This document shows positions 17,964 through 63,589 of a stretch of DNA of 64,000 nucleotides, piece by piece. The notes below the pieces were generated by a model that was not told where the DNA came from, did no database searches, and saw only the letters and a program-made list of their open reading frames with translations. The first letter of the stretch is position 1. Each line of letters begins with the position of its first letter. The stretch covers positions 4,278,001-4,342,000 of the forward strand of contig OZ231128.1 in the NCBI GenBank assembly GCA_965153355.1. Reading direction: 5' to 3'. The position numbers and the translations under genes were made by a program. The stretch comes from Flaccisagitta enflata. Its lineage: Eukaryota > Chaetognatha > Sagittoidea > Aphragmophora.

Positions 17964-18234
17964 GGCGTGTTTCTAGTGACGACCATAAACGCGTTTCTTC
18001 CCGTTTAACGCGGTTACAGCATGAACATTATGATCATAGTATTCAATTTACCATGAAGAGTGAGCTAAGTGAGTGAGCAAGCCCGTGAATGCGTGGAGAA
18101 GTAGAGCACTGCAGAGCAAATGGGCGGAGAGCTAAGCGAGTGAGCAGAGTGAGAGGTGTGAGTGACTGAACAGAGCGAGCGACCAAATGGCCCGTTAAAA
18201 ACGCGATTGTCTCCGACTTGAAACCAGAGCATGA
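17964..18234. mobile_element. MITE, GGGGCGTGTTTCTAGTG type, copy 1 (diverged)
   Basis: Starts GGGGCGTGTTTCTAGTGAC, contains AAACGCG and GAGTGAG/GCGAGC runs, and ends GGCCCGTTAAAAACGCGATT, then GACTTGAAACC. Better copies: 23196-23445 and 56545-56783. Confidence 0.6.
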
Positions 18235-18444
18235 TCAGGGAAGGGCCGAAGGGGGTTAAAGCCCCTCGACAATATGCGTTGCGCTTTTATCCCAAGAATC
18301 GACAGACTGGTCATCAGTTGGACTGCATACAACGGCCACTTTTGCAAATGCAATGAAGACAAAAATGACGGAGGTGGTCAAAAATGAAATGTGAGACGGT
18401 GAAAAAAGTATGCCGGAACGGATCCCTCGCAGATGTAACATCAA

Positions 18445-20095
18445 CGTGAAGAAAAATAATCACCATCTTTTTGTAAAAATGCATTGTGTCCAAAACACTA
18501 ATCTTGGCAAGTTTTCACGCAAAAAATCTCCGATTTTCGATCCAATTTACCAATCATTCTCTTAATAAATCTTCCAAAAAATTAGCCAATCTTGCAACCA
18601 ATTAGCAAAGATCTTTCAAACAATCTACCCATAGTTCATGCTGAAAACCGGTTAATCTTTCAGTCAGCCAGTCAATCCCTATTCATTATCAATCCTTTTA
18701 TCAAGTTTATCATTTTCATCTATGAATCAAATATCCAACCAATCAGTCAATCAATGAAGCAATGAAGCGGTCAATCTTTTAACCAACAGGCAAACCAATG
18801 GTTCCGTTACTGATCCCTGAAAGCCAATTATCTTACGTGAATAATTGAACATGATATAAGTCAAAAGGGCCACTAAGGAGTCGCAGTTTTCCTCCATCAA
18901 CACAGCTTCTCCATCCCGTTCATATGTAAATTTGTATATAACCTTTATGTACTTTTTTGTTAGCGTAGAATGCAACCATAATAATTTAACTTCAACATTT
19001 AGTTTTTAGTAGTAACGATCGCATTGTTTTTATGCTATATGTAAAAAAAGTGGAAAATGACAGTATGCGTAAACAAATGCGAAAATGGACTAATTCTTTT
19101 TTTTTTTTTTAGAAATAACACAGGCCTAAATATAAAATACAGCCCATTGCGAGGAAAAATAATTATCTTTGTGAGAAAAAAAACTATACCTAATTGATGG
19201 TATTAAATCATATTAGAATTTTGTTTTATCGCCGAAGTTAAAAGTATAAATATCAATTTAAAATATTTCGTATAGAAATAGAGAAAAGTAAAAAAATCTC
19301 AGTGTAGAATCGTAGATGAAATGACGAAAAATAGACTAGGTTTGTCCTGAATTCCCTTCCCACCAAGACATGAAAGCTTGCGGCGTCACCTGAGACTGAT
19401 CTTTTCTGCCATTGATATGATAAATTAGTAAAGCAGGCTCAGTGCTTACCATTTCCAGGTTTTCCTAATAAGCGCGCTGTCACTCTAGAAACCCACAGGA
19501 CACTGGCGGTGGTGGAATTTGATGATTTGATGATCCTCTCTAATAAACATCCGATTATTATTGAGCCTACATTTATATTCGAGGAGAAAGCAAGCTTTCT
19601 TGCCAAGGATGAGATTTAGATGAACATTATGAATAAAAGAAATTTGACAGAGATGACCTGAATAATGAAACCCCACATCGAAGATTAAATGCAAATGGAA
19701 TAAGAAATGATTAGACTTAATAAATACCTTAATTATATTGTAGTATTGAGTGAATGAGCGAGATTTTATATTTACGAATCAATATCGAATGTGCGCGCGC
19801 GCATTTCCGCATTTAGTAACCTATTTCATGTCGGGGCAAAGAATGCATCCGGAAGCCCTCAATCGGCGCTTAGCTCCACAGAAAGATGACAAGTTAATGA
19901 CAGTTTTTTTCCCAGATTTATCATAAGTACATAAATTTAACGCTGCCCCACGAATTCTAACTTTTTCTTGATAATTCCGGTAATGCATTACTAATTCAGG
20001 TGTTTAAACCATTCTAGTTTCATATTTTTTGAAAAATCTGGACAGTAATTGGAGCTAAAAGAACTAAGATGGCTTCGCGGATGACCGGATCGTGA
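18445..20095. other. Spacer without recognised features
   Basis: About 1.65 kb of AT-rich sequence between a diverged MITE and a (GA)n tract. Short open frames occur on the minus strand at 18751-18975 and 19485-19694, but neither shows a recognisable domain or convincing splice context. Tandem variants of CCAATCA/CAATC occur around 18540-18780. Confidence 0.4.
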
Positions 20096-20097
20096 GC

Positions 20098-20098
<1 letters not shown>

Positions 20099-20179
<81 letters not shown>

Positions 20180-20240
20180 CAGACAGAGAGACGGACAGAG
20201 AGACAGAGAGACGGACAGAGAGACAGGACAGACAGAGGGG
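20099..20240. repeat. (GA)n with GACAGA-rich tail
   Basis: About 38 GA units (20099-20174) followed by GACAGAGAGACGGACAGA-type repeats. Confidence 0.95.
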
Positions 20241-20985
20241 ACAGGTTGAGAGAACAGAGTAAAATAGGATGGGCGGGGACCTTCAAAGAGGGGGAGGGGA
20301 GATGGGAGAATGAGTGGAAAAGGTGTGAAAATGATCACAAGTTTATAAAGACAAATGAGGTTAGACAAGTCGCGCTGGATAAACATGTGTATTGTGTAAA
20401 CAGCGGGATGAATTATGATTAAACTTGGCTGTTTAACTGAAGACTCAGCCAATCCAAACAAACGTCATTTTCACTTTATTGACAACCCAATTTCGTCGTA
20501 TAATAGTGATAACAGTGACCAACGTATCTTTATTCAAAACAACATTCAATAGTCAGTAATAATTCGAAAGACGCGTACAAACAACCATGCTCTCGATGAT
20601 TCTATTTCTGTAGATAGTCTCGTAGAAAAAAAGAAACAAGTGATTTTCTCGGAAATGATGAGAAACATGCACCGCGGTCGAGCAAACATTCTAAAAAAAT
20701 GCTAGAATGAGATTGTCAGTCATTTGAAAGATCTACATGTAGATGGGGGGGGGGAGGAGGAGAGAAACACGAGCGCGAGAGATGGAGGGCGGGATGTGGA
20801 GGGGATCGAGGATAGGGGGGGAAAGGGGTCTTGGAAGGATTTATATCATTTTGCATATAAAAGTGAATAATTTGAGTTTCTCTCATCTCATTTATTGGTA
20901 TAAAATGAAACAAGAAAACCTCAACATTGCCAGTCTCCCGTCCATAAAAAATTCCCTCTTTTATCAATTTCATTGCACTTTTTTT

Positions 20986-33193
<12,208 letters not shown>

Positions 33194-36100
33194 GATTGTT
33201 AGTTATTTTCTCCGGGGATTAACAAGAGGTTAGAGGACAAATCGGGGGGGGGGACTCGATCCGCGAAACGTGGAAAATGTTGACGCGCTTAGATTTTATT
33301 GAGTTGGTCGATGTAGTAGAAATATAAAAAGAAAGTCAGCTCGACCACATTAAAAAAAAATTGATCACACGCTTTCAGAAAAACCCATGAAAAGGTGGCC
33401 CGAGATAACAATGATGATGATGATAGCGATGGTGAAACTGGTGATGCTGATGAGGATAAAAGTCGTTGCCAGCGCACACCCAGTCACTGGCAATCTCTTT
33501 TATCTCTTTGACGAGTTCGGCGAACTTATAAATCCCTCATTCAAATACACTGAATTTCAAAGATCGAACCTTTTTTCTTCTATTCTTTTTTGCTTTGCAG
33601 AGAGAGAGAGAGAGAGAGAGCGCGAGAGCGAGAGCGAGAGAGAAAGAGAGCGAAAATATATTCACAATACGATTGCGCGTTGGTAGGTTGTTGTTGTTGA
33701 AGTGGTTGTTGTTGTTATGGTCGTGAGCCCGGGCTCCTTTTCACTCGATCGACGAGATGAATTCGAATGAGCCTGATCTACCAACGCGGACGAGGCGCAT
33801 TCTGGCGTAGATGAGATTTCAACTTTTCACTTTGCCAAAATTCCTATCCGATTTTCAGTTCTACGTTCTTTCAACATTCTCTCGAGATTGTTTTGTTATC
33901 GACGATGATGACGGAATGATGAGAGCGATTACGATGATAAGAGAAACGACATTTAACTGGTATAATTATGCAGTCTGACATAAAAACATTGTCCGGTTGA
34001 AAGTTTTCCCTTTAAAGGACGCTTTCTTATACTTCTCCTTTTCCTCTCCCAACATGAGCAAGCTTAAATTCAATCTCTCTATCTCTCTTACTCACGTAAA
34101 CACGACCGTACGAGATGAGTTCACATTTTTTTCATTTGATAATTGATCATCGAGGAGAGATACCGAGCGGAGAAAGTATGGTCATCGATCCTCTTCGAAG
34201 GTTTCGTGTCAGTCGCGGAGAAAAAACTGTCGAGAGACATTGCAGATCCAAAACTCTTGCCTCGAGTCTTTAGCCCTTTCTTTGCTTAAGATTTTAGCTG
34301 AACAAACACATCCTGAAAAAGCGAGAAAAGATAATATGAGAAGAGGTTAACGTGTGTGAGGTGACTCGCTTAAAAGATTTTATTAAACCGGTTCATGAAA
34401 ACCATTAAATAAACTCCTTTGAATTGTTCGATATTACGACCACACCTAACAACATTTGTGTTCTTCCAACTATGTTGATCTTTTGTTCTAGTCTACTGCC
34501 TAGATATATATAGATATCTATAATCTATATCTATATATATCTTTTGATCGAGTCAACGGGATATACTATCTTCGCCAAAAAAATCTTTACTCATGTTTTA
34601 ACTAATATCTCTGGTTATACTAGCCTGATCTTTAAAAAATCGGTGATCAAATTAAAGCCCTTCAAATTTGCAAGTGATCTATGCAAACCGCATCGCTCTA
34701 ACTCAATTTGTTCAAAAATTATTTAACTTTGAATGAAATTGTTCCATTTCGCTTTTGCTATTTTTACATAATCTTCAAATGATAATATTTAATGAATTAT
34801 TTTGGAACGCATTGAGATAGACAGATGCGGTTTGCGTAGACTGCTTTGAAATTTGAAGGGCCTTATTTGTGTCACCAATTTTTCTATGATTTGATGAGTC
34901 TCTTTGGAGCTTTAAGTCTAAATGTAGTAAAGAAGTGGGATTAAAAAAAGGGTGAAAGTAGTCTGGAAGGCCATCACCCCAGAATACCTTGAAAAGCTCT
35001 AAAAATCGCTTCTCTGACAAAGGGTGGCCATGATTCAGTCAAAGGGGGCTCACACTAAAAATTGATGGCTCTACAGTTAATTTGTATCCATTTTCACTTC
35101 AATAAATGAACTCATTTTGAAAGATTAAAGATTTTTTTGGCGAAGATAGTACACCGAAGTGATTATACATCGTGCATCAATTGGGTATTGTCTAAATCTT
35201 TAATGGAGGGTCAGGAGAATGATATCAGTTAGACTCTGCAATTTTTAACAGTTTTGACATCTACCGTACAGTGTATTTCTTTTCTCCCTTAGTAATTTTT
35301 TTCCTTAGCAAGTTTTATAACTTATTTTGGTCAACTTGTTTTCAAGGGAGTCCTTGAATCTTTTTAAGCAACTTTCAACAGCTTAAAACTTTTTCAGGTT
35401 CCTCCACGTACCAAATTTGAGTAATTTGGGTAAGGTAAAAGATACATTGTTTCATTCGTCATACTGAAAAAAAGATTCTCAATCTACGGCTCGTAGTCAC
35501 CATTCACAATCCTCAACAGTCAACTTTGCAACCTAGATCCTGATTTAAAGATACGTTGGCAATGTCATAACTCCCGTCATAAGTTTCATAATGTTCATGG
35601 CTCTTCTTTGACTTGTTGCTTTGTTCTTCATGTTTTTCCCTATCCCTGGGCCATGTACCTAATCGTAGCCCAGTCGTCACAACGACCATCATGCAACCTG
35701 CTGTCTCAAACCCAGGGACCGATGCATGAAAGTGCTTTAACGAGAGAATGGATGGCTCGGGGTCATGAGATCATTTCAGGTTTTGAAATCTATGGAAAAA
35801 GGACAACCGAATTCATCGTCATGCCGCTCATGCCGCTCATGCCGCTCATGCCGCGACTATGAGCACTTTCAGACGCGTTGCTGGGGATGTTTCTTCTCAC
35901 TGCACTGTGAGGCTCTGTCTGTCCGTTTGTAAACTGTATGTGAGATGCCACATGACTGAAGAAAATTGTTCATTGTCAAAGCCTTGAGCCCAATTGAAAT
36001 ATCAACAAGGAGAGCGACAAGAGGTATACTGTTACCAATGACGAAAGGAACAGCATGCTGGAACCATAACTCATTTCAATTCAAACGAAGTGCATCGCTT

Positions 36101-36238
36101 GAGGCAGTCGTCATCAATGATGTCCTATAGGCAGGATATGGGAAGATGTTGCGAGCACTAAGCAAAGAAAGAGTAAAACCTGACTCGGAAACACAAAACT
36201 CAAAAGGGAGCAATCATATGACAAAATGTTGTTCGAGA
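33194..36238. other. Spacer between MCU and tektin-4, left part
   Basis: No supported gene. It contains an impure GA/CGAGAG tract (33600-33650), a TATATA/AGATAT-rich palindrome at 34500-34545, and four ATGCCGCTC units (35821-35856). Two open frames (33387-33686 and 35608-35862, plus strand) have no recognisable domain. The inverted pair 'CTTCGCCAAAAAAATCTTTA' (34570) and 'AAAGATTTTTTTGGCGAAGA' (35126) marks a further palindromic repeat of about 580 bases. Confidence 0.5.
34546..35150. mobile_element. Palindromic repeat in the MCU/tektin-4 spacer
   Basis: Left block ACTATCTTCGCCAAAAAAAT (34565) inverts to ATTTTTTTGGCGAAGATAGT (about 35130), and further inverted blocks include CCCTTCAAATTTGCAA (34657) against TTTGAAATTTGAAGGG (34846). 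No coding capacity. Confidence 0.5.
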
Positions 36239-36239
36239 A

Positions 36240-36895
<656 letters not shown>

Positions 36896-37401
36896 GAGCA
36901 AATACCTGTCGCGGACGGGTTGGCAGGGCCGGTAATGGTGAATTGCATGAAATTGTATTTAAAAGACAAGGTGAAACAGGAGCGATGACTATCAGACAGA
37001 CATAAGTTGAAAACAAGGTAACAAGAACAATAGACAAACATGGCTCTGGCTTGCTACAAAGACCAGAAAGAAAGACTTGTGTTTTTCGTGTATCAAAAAT
37101 ATGAACGGCATTCAACATTAAATGAGTGTGACACCAACAGACCAACCAACATAGAAGTCCTAATTCAAAGTGGAAAGCGCGTCTTGAAGGGGGAGAGGGG
37201 GAGGAAGTTTCATTTTAACATAAATGTTGCATGTCGAAGAATTTTGAAGATGGTTAGAATATTGATTATAGCGGCTAACCATCCAAAATGACTGTAACGC
37301 AAAGACCGTTCCGTGACATGGAACCAAAAAAGCCCGAAGAAATTCTACGGCTGTCTCAAGGAGGAAAAGATGATTTAGGGAAAGGAGACTGGAGAACTGG
37401 C

Positions 37402-37404
<3 letters not shown>

Positions 37405-37486
<82 letters not shown>
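37405..37486. repeat. (CT)n tract upstream of tektin-4
   Basis: About 41 CT units, some 900 bases upstream of the tektin-4 start. It is complementary to the (GA)n tract that follows exon 1. Confidence 0.95.
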
Positions 37487-37489
<3 letters not shown>

Positions 37490-38341
37490 CCTTTTCCATG
37501 ACCATCGCCTGGGTATCCTTGGTGCTCCTAGGCGGTTGCCGTATCCATAAGGATTCTACCTTTCTCTCGAGGAGACACATTCTCTAAAGTCAACAGAGCC
37601 AAGTCAATCTTCAGATCGATGCCACGCTCCCGACGGTTAACATCGTTTTCGAAAATTTGGTAATTTTTTTTCTTCCATGTGTAAAAATGAATGCCGCTGG
37701 GACAGCCTTAAAGAGAGTATTACCCTGCATATTTCACTGATTTTAGAAAAAGTTAATCTATTGAATTTTTTTTTCTAAGATTTAAGTGGAAAAGCAGAAA
37801 CAATTTTTAATAGGAGGAAGAACGAGACAACAACTTCCTTCCTCAATTTTTCATAAGTCTTCAATGTTTAAACATGTAGTTTCCTTACGAATAAGCATAT
37901 CTTATTGTTTAGAAGACAAAAATGAAGAAAAGAAATGCGGCGGCTTATGAATTCCGGTATGTTTAAACATCCGACTTGTTTTATACGAACATAACAAAAA
38001 AAATATCGTTTCTATCGTGACAAGTGCAACAAACAATTTCATCGTTTCTTTTTCAGATCTCGCGTAGACTTCAGGTGATCACCTTCGACTATCTGGAGTG
38101 ACGCAAGATTCTGGCTCCTGCCCAATCGAATTATTTTAGGTAAATAATTCACGGGCTCATATATATGCGACTCTGGGGCATCATCTTGAAATTGAATGCC
38201 CTGTAGAGAACGATGCCTACCTTATATCCATATTCCATAACCATCATGAATATTGAATAGCTGATCATAGTTTCCACGGCGTAGGCCAAAAAAAGTATAC
38301 GCTGATGTTGTTTGTTTTAACAGTGCTGTAAACTTCGCTTA

Positions 38342-38363
38342 GATTCTTTTTTTTTTTTTTTAG
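38342..38363 (+). promoter_or_regulatory. Strong 3' splice site upstream of the tektin-4 ATG
   Basis: A run of about 18 T followed by AG ends 27 bases before the ATG at 38391. It marks a 5'-UTR intron or a trans-splice acceptor. Confidence 0.55.
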
Positions 38364-38390
38364 GTTTCGACTAAATTAAAACACCCAAAA

Positions 38391-50890
<12,500 letters not shown>

Positions 50891-51239
50891 TTTGACAGTA
50901 CAGAACTGAGTGAAACGAGGCACATCCCCCCCCCTCTCGCTTACAGCCAAGCAAGATAAATCTATAAATATGGTAAACTTGAAGTATCGTTTGGTGCCAA
51001 GAAAAATAACGGCATAGAATAGATTCATTAAAACTTTGTCCTTAAACCTGGGAAGGAGCTTAAACAAAAATTGAAGCTTTTTGAGCCTCTACACATTCCG
51101 GTCTATCGAAATCCAGTAATCTAGGAGTTACGTGATTGCCTTTCAATAAATAAATGAATACACGTCTTTCTAATTGATGAAGCCACTTCAGTAAACACTG
51201 TCATGAGCTATTGAGCTTTTGAGTTTTTCGCCCTGCTAC

Positions 51240-51910
51240 GCCCACTGGTCTTGGCTATGAGGGGAAGGCACTGTCCGCCAGAACACGGAATGAGTTGACA
51301 TGAAATGATCGTCTACAACTCAGATAGGTTTTGAGTCCTTGTGGTGTGTATTATACAAATCTGAAAAGAACTAAATCATTTTTGGGGCGCTTTTTGAAAT
51401 ATTTACAAAAATAGTACAAATTTAATATATTTTTCATCATAACTCTTTGTGGTGATTTATTTTAGTATTTTTGACTGCAGATTTGGACTTAGTTGGTGGC
51501 TTGCGGTTTATTTGATATGTCACACTATATACTTTTGAAAAAGAAGTAAAAGTTTATTTTTTTAAAAAAATCATCAAGAATAAATATATTTTATAGCAAT
51601 ATGATGAAAAAATTAATTTTTTATTGCTTTTTCAAAACTGTATAGTGTGACATATCAAACGAACCGCAAAGCACTCACTGAATCCGAATCTGCAGTCAAA
51701 AATACCAGAAAACATCACTGCAAAGAGTTATGATGAAAAATGCACTAAATAGACACCATTTTTGCATATATTTCAAAAACCGCCCCAAAAGTGATTTAGT
51801 TTCCTTTAGATTTATATTGTACACATTACAATGACCCAAAAACTATCAAAGTGAGAGACGATCATTCTACCTCAACTCATTCCGCGTTTTGGCTGGTAGT
51901 GAAGGGGTGC
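51240..51910. mobile_element. Palindromic MITE downstream of tektin-4
   Basis: Arms of about 310 bases: AACACGGAATGAGTTGA (51283) inverts to TCAACTCATTCCGCGTTTTGG (51870), and CTTTTGAAAAAGAAGTAAAA inverts near 51620. The rest of the 50891-53228 spacer holds no supported gene apart from the minor frame at 52616-52813. Confidence 0.65.
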
Positions 51911-52615
51911 TTTAGTTACACTCAATGAAATTCTTAAGACTGCGTTCAAAGAAACGTACGCGTTATTGAACTTTATCCCTATTTCAAAGTATTTGTTATG
52001 TTTTCTTGATGTTTTCTTTTACCACTGTACATGATTCATGTCTCGGGATTATACGCTGGTTAAAATCCAACTCCCACTTCATATACCTGGGCGGGGAAAA
52101 TAACTTAAAACTTGCATTCGTTTTTCTGCCCACCAGACGCAAGCATAGAGGAGGCGACAAGAGCGCACGATGTGAAGAATTCACCTCAGAAGCACGCCAT
52201 ATTAGTCAGCGTCTTGAATAGAGCCGCTGGATAAACGCGCGGACCACGCAATGGATAGACGCTCTTACTGGCCATTTTTTCCATATTACTCGTGTATACG
52301 GACGAACGTACGGATGACGACGAACTGACCGACTCTCCTCTTGTCCATATTCCCCCCTCATTTTCCCCATAGTATGACGGACTGTCATTCCCTCTTCTTC
52401 TGTCAACGGCTATCTACAACGTTCTTTGTAAAATATGCGACACATCAAATAGCTTTAGTCCGATAAGTAGAAATAATCACTTGCAGATTTAGTTCTAAGC
52501 CTATTTTTATCTTTTTTTGTTCAATTTTTTTTTTCACATCGAAATTTGTTCAAGTTATGAAAGACTATCAATGCCCGACACTATTTAAGCTGGTCACTTT
52601 GGGTTTTTTATTCTC

Positions 52616-52813
52616 TTACAAGTTTACACTGAACTTCATAACTCGAAGTTCGGGGTGAAAAACTCTTTCAATTTTCTCTCTCAACGCGTGTCCAACACTG
52701 AACGCTTGAGTAACATATTCAGCCGTCATTGCTACGCTGGTGCTACTGCGCCTCATTGAAGAGCATCGCGGCACATAAAGATCCATTCCTCGCTTGAAGG
52801 CATTCTGTCGCAT
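52616..52813 (-). CDS. Possible small protein or last exon, unknown
   Basis: A 65-codon minus-strand frame from ATG 52813 to TAA 52616-52618 is followed at once by AATAAA, a poly(A) signal. The sequence is mixed and basic (VPRCSSMRRSSTSVAMTAEY, REKIERVFHPELRVM). A TTTTAG lies two bases before the ATG, so it may be the last exon of a spliced gene. Its phase does not match the exon at 53229-53349. No family recognised. Confidence 0.25.
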   Translation of the reverse strand: MRQNAFKRGMDLYVPRCSSMRRSSTSVAMTAEYVTQAFSVGHALREKIERVFHPELRVMKFSVNL

Positions 52814-53228
52814 ATCTAAAACCAGCGTTGGTACTAATTGGCATAGCCTACGTGACTAGTTGGGTTACAACATTCCGCCGCGTTTGCTTGGGGATTAGGC
52901 TCTCTATAATTTTTATTCTCTGTTCATTTGCCAAAGCGTTTTATGTTTATTTTCATGAAAAAAATCAACGTAGATTTATTTTAGCGACCATAAAACTACA
53001 TTGATCGATCATGGATAAATAAACTAACGCAAACAATACCCAATTGACTCTCGCGGTGGAAAAAAAAAAGATTAAGAACTTGCGCTGCTTTTTAAGAAAA
53101 TACCAACCATTTCTCGAGTGCAATAGTTGTCAAATACAATTCTATAGAAATCTACGTCTCTTTTGAATCTAGTTTCATGATCCAAATATTACTAGGCTAG
53201 GCAGAATGAGATAATTCCAAGAACTTAC

Positions 53229-53349
53229 CGTGAGCAGATAGCCAATTAGCCAGAAAGACAGTCGAGGTTTCTGACACAGCTTTACAACTTTGTTTTTAAC
53301 GACATCCTTTTTTACAGTTTCATTGTTAGTGACTTTCAATTTTAATACA
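53229..53349 (-). CDS. Internal exon of an unidentified membrane protein
   Basis: On the minus strand a strong acceptor (TTTTTTCTTTCCAG) precedes 121 bases, of which only one frame is open, and the exon ends at CTCACG/GTAAGT. It encodes a charged stretch (VTNNETVKKDVVKNKVVKLC) and the start of a membrane helix (LSFWLIGYLLT). A basic loop entering a helix resembles loops of major-facilitator-type transporters, but this is a guess. Partner exons were not identified. Confidence 0.45.
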
Positions 53350-53833
53350 CTGGAAAGAAAAAAAAACAATTGGAATTTGGCATATACGTCAATCAAAAAT
53401 CACTACTTAAGACAGAGCTCTCCCCTCTCTGCCTCTAATAGGCCAACAACGACGGAGACCAAGATACAGACTAGTCATTTTTTTTCCCCGTTTCACCCCT
53501 ACGATGACAGTCCAAAACACACGATTAGTCTTTGAAGATAATTCGCCGCTGAGCAGTTCAGGCACGTCGGCAATTCATACCGGTCACGCAATTCAATACT
53601 TGATGATTCACTGCTGACGTGTTGAATTTCAGTTAGTGCAATGTGGGGTTATTGGGAGACGTGACGGGATAGAGTGATAGAGAGATGATATCCCCCGCCG
53701 TTGTTGAAGTACATCGTTCGATCATTCAAGTCATCGCACGCGGTCTAGCCGTATCTCTCTAGCCTTCATTGTCCATATATTCCGCGCCGTCGTAATTAAG
53801 TCATCTGCTCTTAAACCACGTCGACGTTGGATA

Positions 53834-61611
<7,778 letters not shown>

Positions 61612-61655
61612 GTCTGTTATTACTAAAAACCCTAAGCTACAAAACAGAAACAAAG
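61612..61655 (-). promoter_or_regulatory. Strong 3' splice site upstream of the TIMM44 ATG
   Basis: On the minus strand TTTGTTTCTGTTTTGTAG ends 25 bases before the ATG at 61611, so the leader is spliced, in cis or trans. Confidence 0.55.
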
Positions 61656-61711
61656 ACAATGAGCGTAATCGTTGATCAAGGGAGTGGCGTTGAGAACACA
61701 TATACGTGAAC

Positions 61712-62536
61712 CGCTTCAGATTTATAGACAGATATGCATGAAAATGCCGTTGCTACTTCTGGCTTTCGCAGGCTAAGAAGCCACCGTCGTCAGTGTAATT
61801 AAGAGGAACCGACTAATATTGAACCTCTTCATCACTTCATCTACAACCCCGCCCACCGGGTTCATTGACCATTCTAATCTAATTATTGCACTCTCAGGCC
61901 AGGTGTGAATTCAACAAAACTGGGCTGCAACAAGATACATGAGCTCTCAAGAAAACAGTGACATCTACCCTGGTAATTGGCTTCTATCTCAACCCATGGT
62001 ATAAAAGGTTCACCTCAAATGAATAATCACTTTATTGTCATTTCGTGACAATGAGTATTGTGGTCATGAAATTCCCCTCCTTATTCATATCATCGATGGA
62101 TTACCAATCTATAATGTGACGTTGTTATTTCCGCCTTCATGGAAATTTCCGGAACAAAAGAGCAACCTCAGACCGGCAATAGTGGAGTGGATTAGAGTTC
62201 CTGGTATACCCGGAGCATGAATCATGAGATAATAAAGAGAGAGTAGTCTTGGCGACTGGTCTACAAAGGCAGAAGAGAAGTTCCCGGGTTCGTTTGTAGA
62301 GCGAGGAAACGGATTTTCAATTCTAGAAGTTTTTTCCTCGCAGATTGCGAAATCTAATCCGAGATTGGTAAAAACTTTCTCTCGCATGATTAGGAAATCC
62401 AACGCAACGCTCAAAATATTTTTCCACAACTTCATTCTGGACACTGGCTCTGGACTCTTTCCAATAATACCCATTCTCCGTGCGTCATTCATTCTTGTTC
62501 ATTCTTCTTCTCTGATGTGTTTATTTTATTTTCCAT
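61712..62536. other. Spacer between TIMM44 and the nucleoredoxin-like gene
   Basis: No supported gene. It contains an inverted pair around CTCGCAGATTGCGAAATCTAA and TTCTCTCGCATGATTAGGAAATC near 62335-62400 and a poorly defined open frame on the minus strand (62109-62492) with no recognisable domain. Confidence 0.4.
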
Positions 62537-62750
62537 TATTAGATGCGTCCACGTATCTCTATAAGAGGCTTTGTCCGTCTGTCCGTCCGTCGGTCCGTTG
62601 GTGAGCAAGAGTCATACATAGTGAAAACTCAAGGAAATCACGCAAAATGTTAAGTCATTGCATCATTCCACATGATTGATGCAATATTGCATTATTTTTA
62701 ACAAGCTAAGCAGCATGTGGACGCATCGTTGTACCCCCGGGGTACTTGTT
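62537..62750 (-). mobile_element. DINE/Helentron-like element, GATGCGTCCAC type
   Basis: Minus-strand copy: AACAA, leader hairpin GTACCCCGGGGGTAC (62731-62745), 5' motif GATGCGTCCAC (inverse at 62717-62727), body, then 3' hairpin AGATACGTGGACGCATCT (inverse at 62542-62559), AATAA. Motif and hairpin arm pair over 11 bases with a sequence unlike the other subtypes. The conserved TATAAGAGGCTTTGTCCGTC block is present. Confidence 0.7.
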
Positions 62751-62790
62751 ATTCATTGCGCAACATCAATGAAGTTTTACATCATATATT

Positions 62791-62813
62791 TTATTTCCTT
62801 CCTCTCTTTACAG
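62791..62813 (+). promoter_or_regulatory. Strong 3' splice site upstream of the nucleoredoxin-like ATG
   Basis: TTATTTCCTTCCTCTCTTTACAG ends at 62813, 133 bases before the ATG at 62947. There is no other use for so good an acceptor here. Confidence 0.5.
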
Positions 62814-62946
62814 AAAAACTTCATTCTCGCGACCAACATTCTTCCACTCTCTACATACAATTGGCTTCCAACTTTCTAAATTGTCATTGAAACGTTTCAA
62901 AGGAAATATAGCAAATTGCATTTGATTTTTTCTTCTCTTGTGAACG

Positions 62947-63589
62947 ATGGAGACGCTGCTGGGTCCCAATCTGACGACGAAAGAGGGTGACGTTACGACG
63001 GCGAACTTGACGGCCAAAGTTGTAGGCCTCTACTTTTCAGCTCATTGGTGTCCTCCATGCAGAGGTTTTACCCCCAAGGTGAGACTGACAATTAACACAC
63101 ACACTACCATTTGCAGGACTGATTTGCAGGAAACCTTTTTTTCAGGCACGGACTGGTGACTTTTGTCCGTCTGTCAATATGTCCGTCCGTCGATAGGTTT
63201 TGAGGCAAGACGTTCAAAGACATGCATTACCGCTCCTGGGATGGTAGGGTGGAGGGATGGATGGCAGCCCCATCCTTATTTTCCTTTTGATTTCCCAATT
63301 AATCCTCATTTTCTCTCGCTCGTCCGCAATGATTTCGGAGCCGCAATCGACTGTCACAGTGTAACTCTTTAACATTGTCGAAGATTCAACTTTGGGCGAT
63401 TATACATCTTCTTTACAGCTGGTGGAGTTTTACAACAAAGTGAAAGCCAATGGGTCAGACTTCGAAATTGTCTTCGTGAGTTCAGATCGCGACGAAAAGA
63501 GCTTCAACGACTATTACGGAGAAATGCCGTGGATGGCACTGCCTTTCAGCGACCGAGCCCAAAAGCAAAAACTGTCGGCAAAATTTAAG
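62947..63589 (+). CDS. Nucleoredoxin-like thioredoxin-fold protein (first two exons, partial)
   Basis: Exon 1 is 62947-63078 and exon 2 is 63419-63589, both ending phase 0 at GT (101 residues so far). It reads METLLGPNL, then VVGLYFSAHWCPPCRGFTPK, then LVEFYNKVKANGSDFEIVFV, SSDRDEKSF and MPWMALPFSDR. WCPPC is the thioredoxin-type redox active site; the combination with 'FEIVFVSSDRDE' and 'MPWLALPF' marks the tryparedoxin/nucleoredoxin group, cytosolic or nuclear disulfide reductases. Later exons, including the cis-Pro region, lie beyond the window or after 63590 and were not found. The intron contains a decayed GTCC-rich repeat (63160-63200). Confidence 0.87.

Noticed and set aside
18256-18444. 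A 62-residue minus-strand frame with a hydrophobic stretch, overlapping a second frame with a C..C.C....C pattern
   Set aside because: Two competing frames, no TATA box, no splice or poly(A) context, no recognised family.
19320-19500. Possible tiny exons with a 44-base intron on the minus strand near 19340-19480
   Set aside because: Considered as the missing last MCU exon, but the true one was found at 20986-21054 with matching phase and family wording.
33387-33686. Plus-strand open frame upstream of MCU with Met/Val-rich start
   Set aside because: It runs from an ATG-rich GATGAT repeat into a GA-type microsatellite, without a recognisable domain.
61612-61701. Upstream in-frame ATG for TIMM44 at 61701
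   Set aside because: A strong acceptor (ending at 61637) separates it from the downstream ATG, and the protein starting at 61611 has the better presequence.
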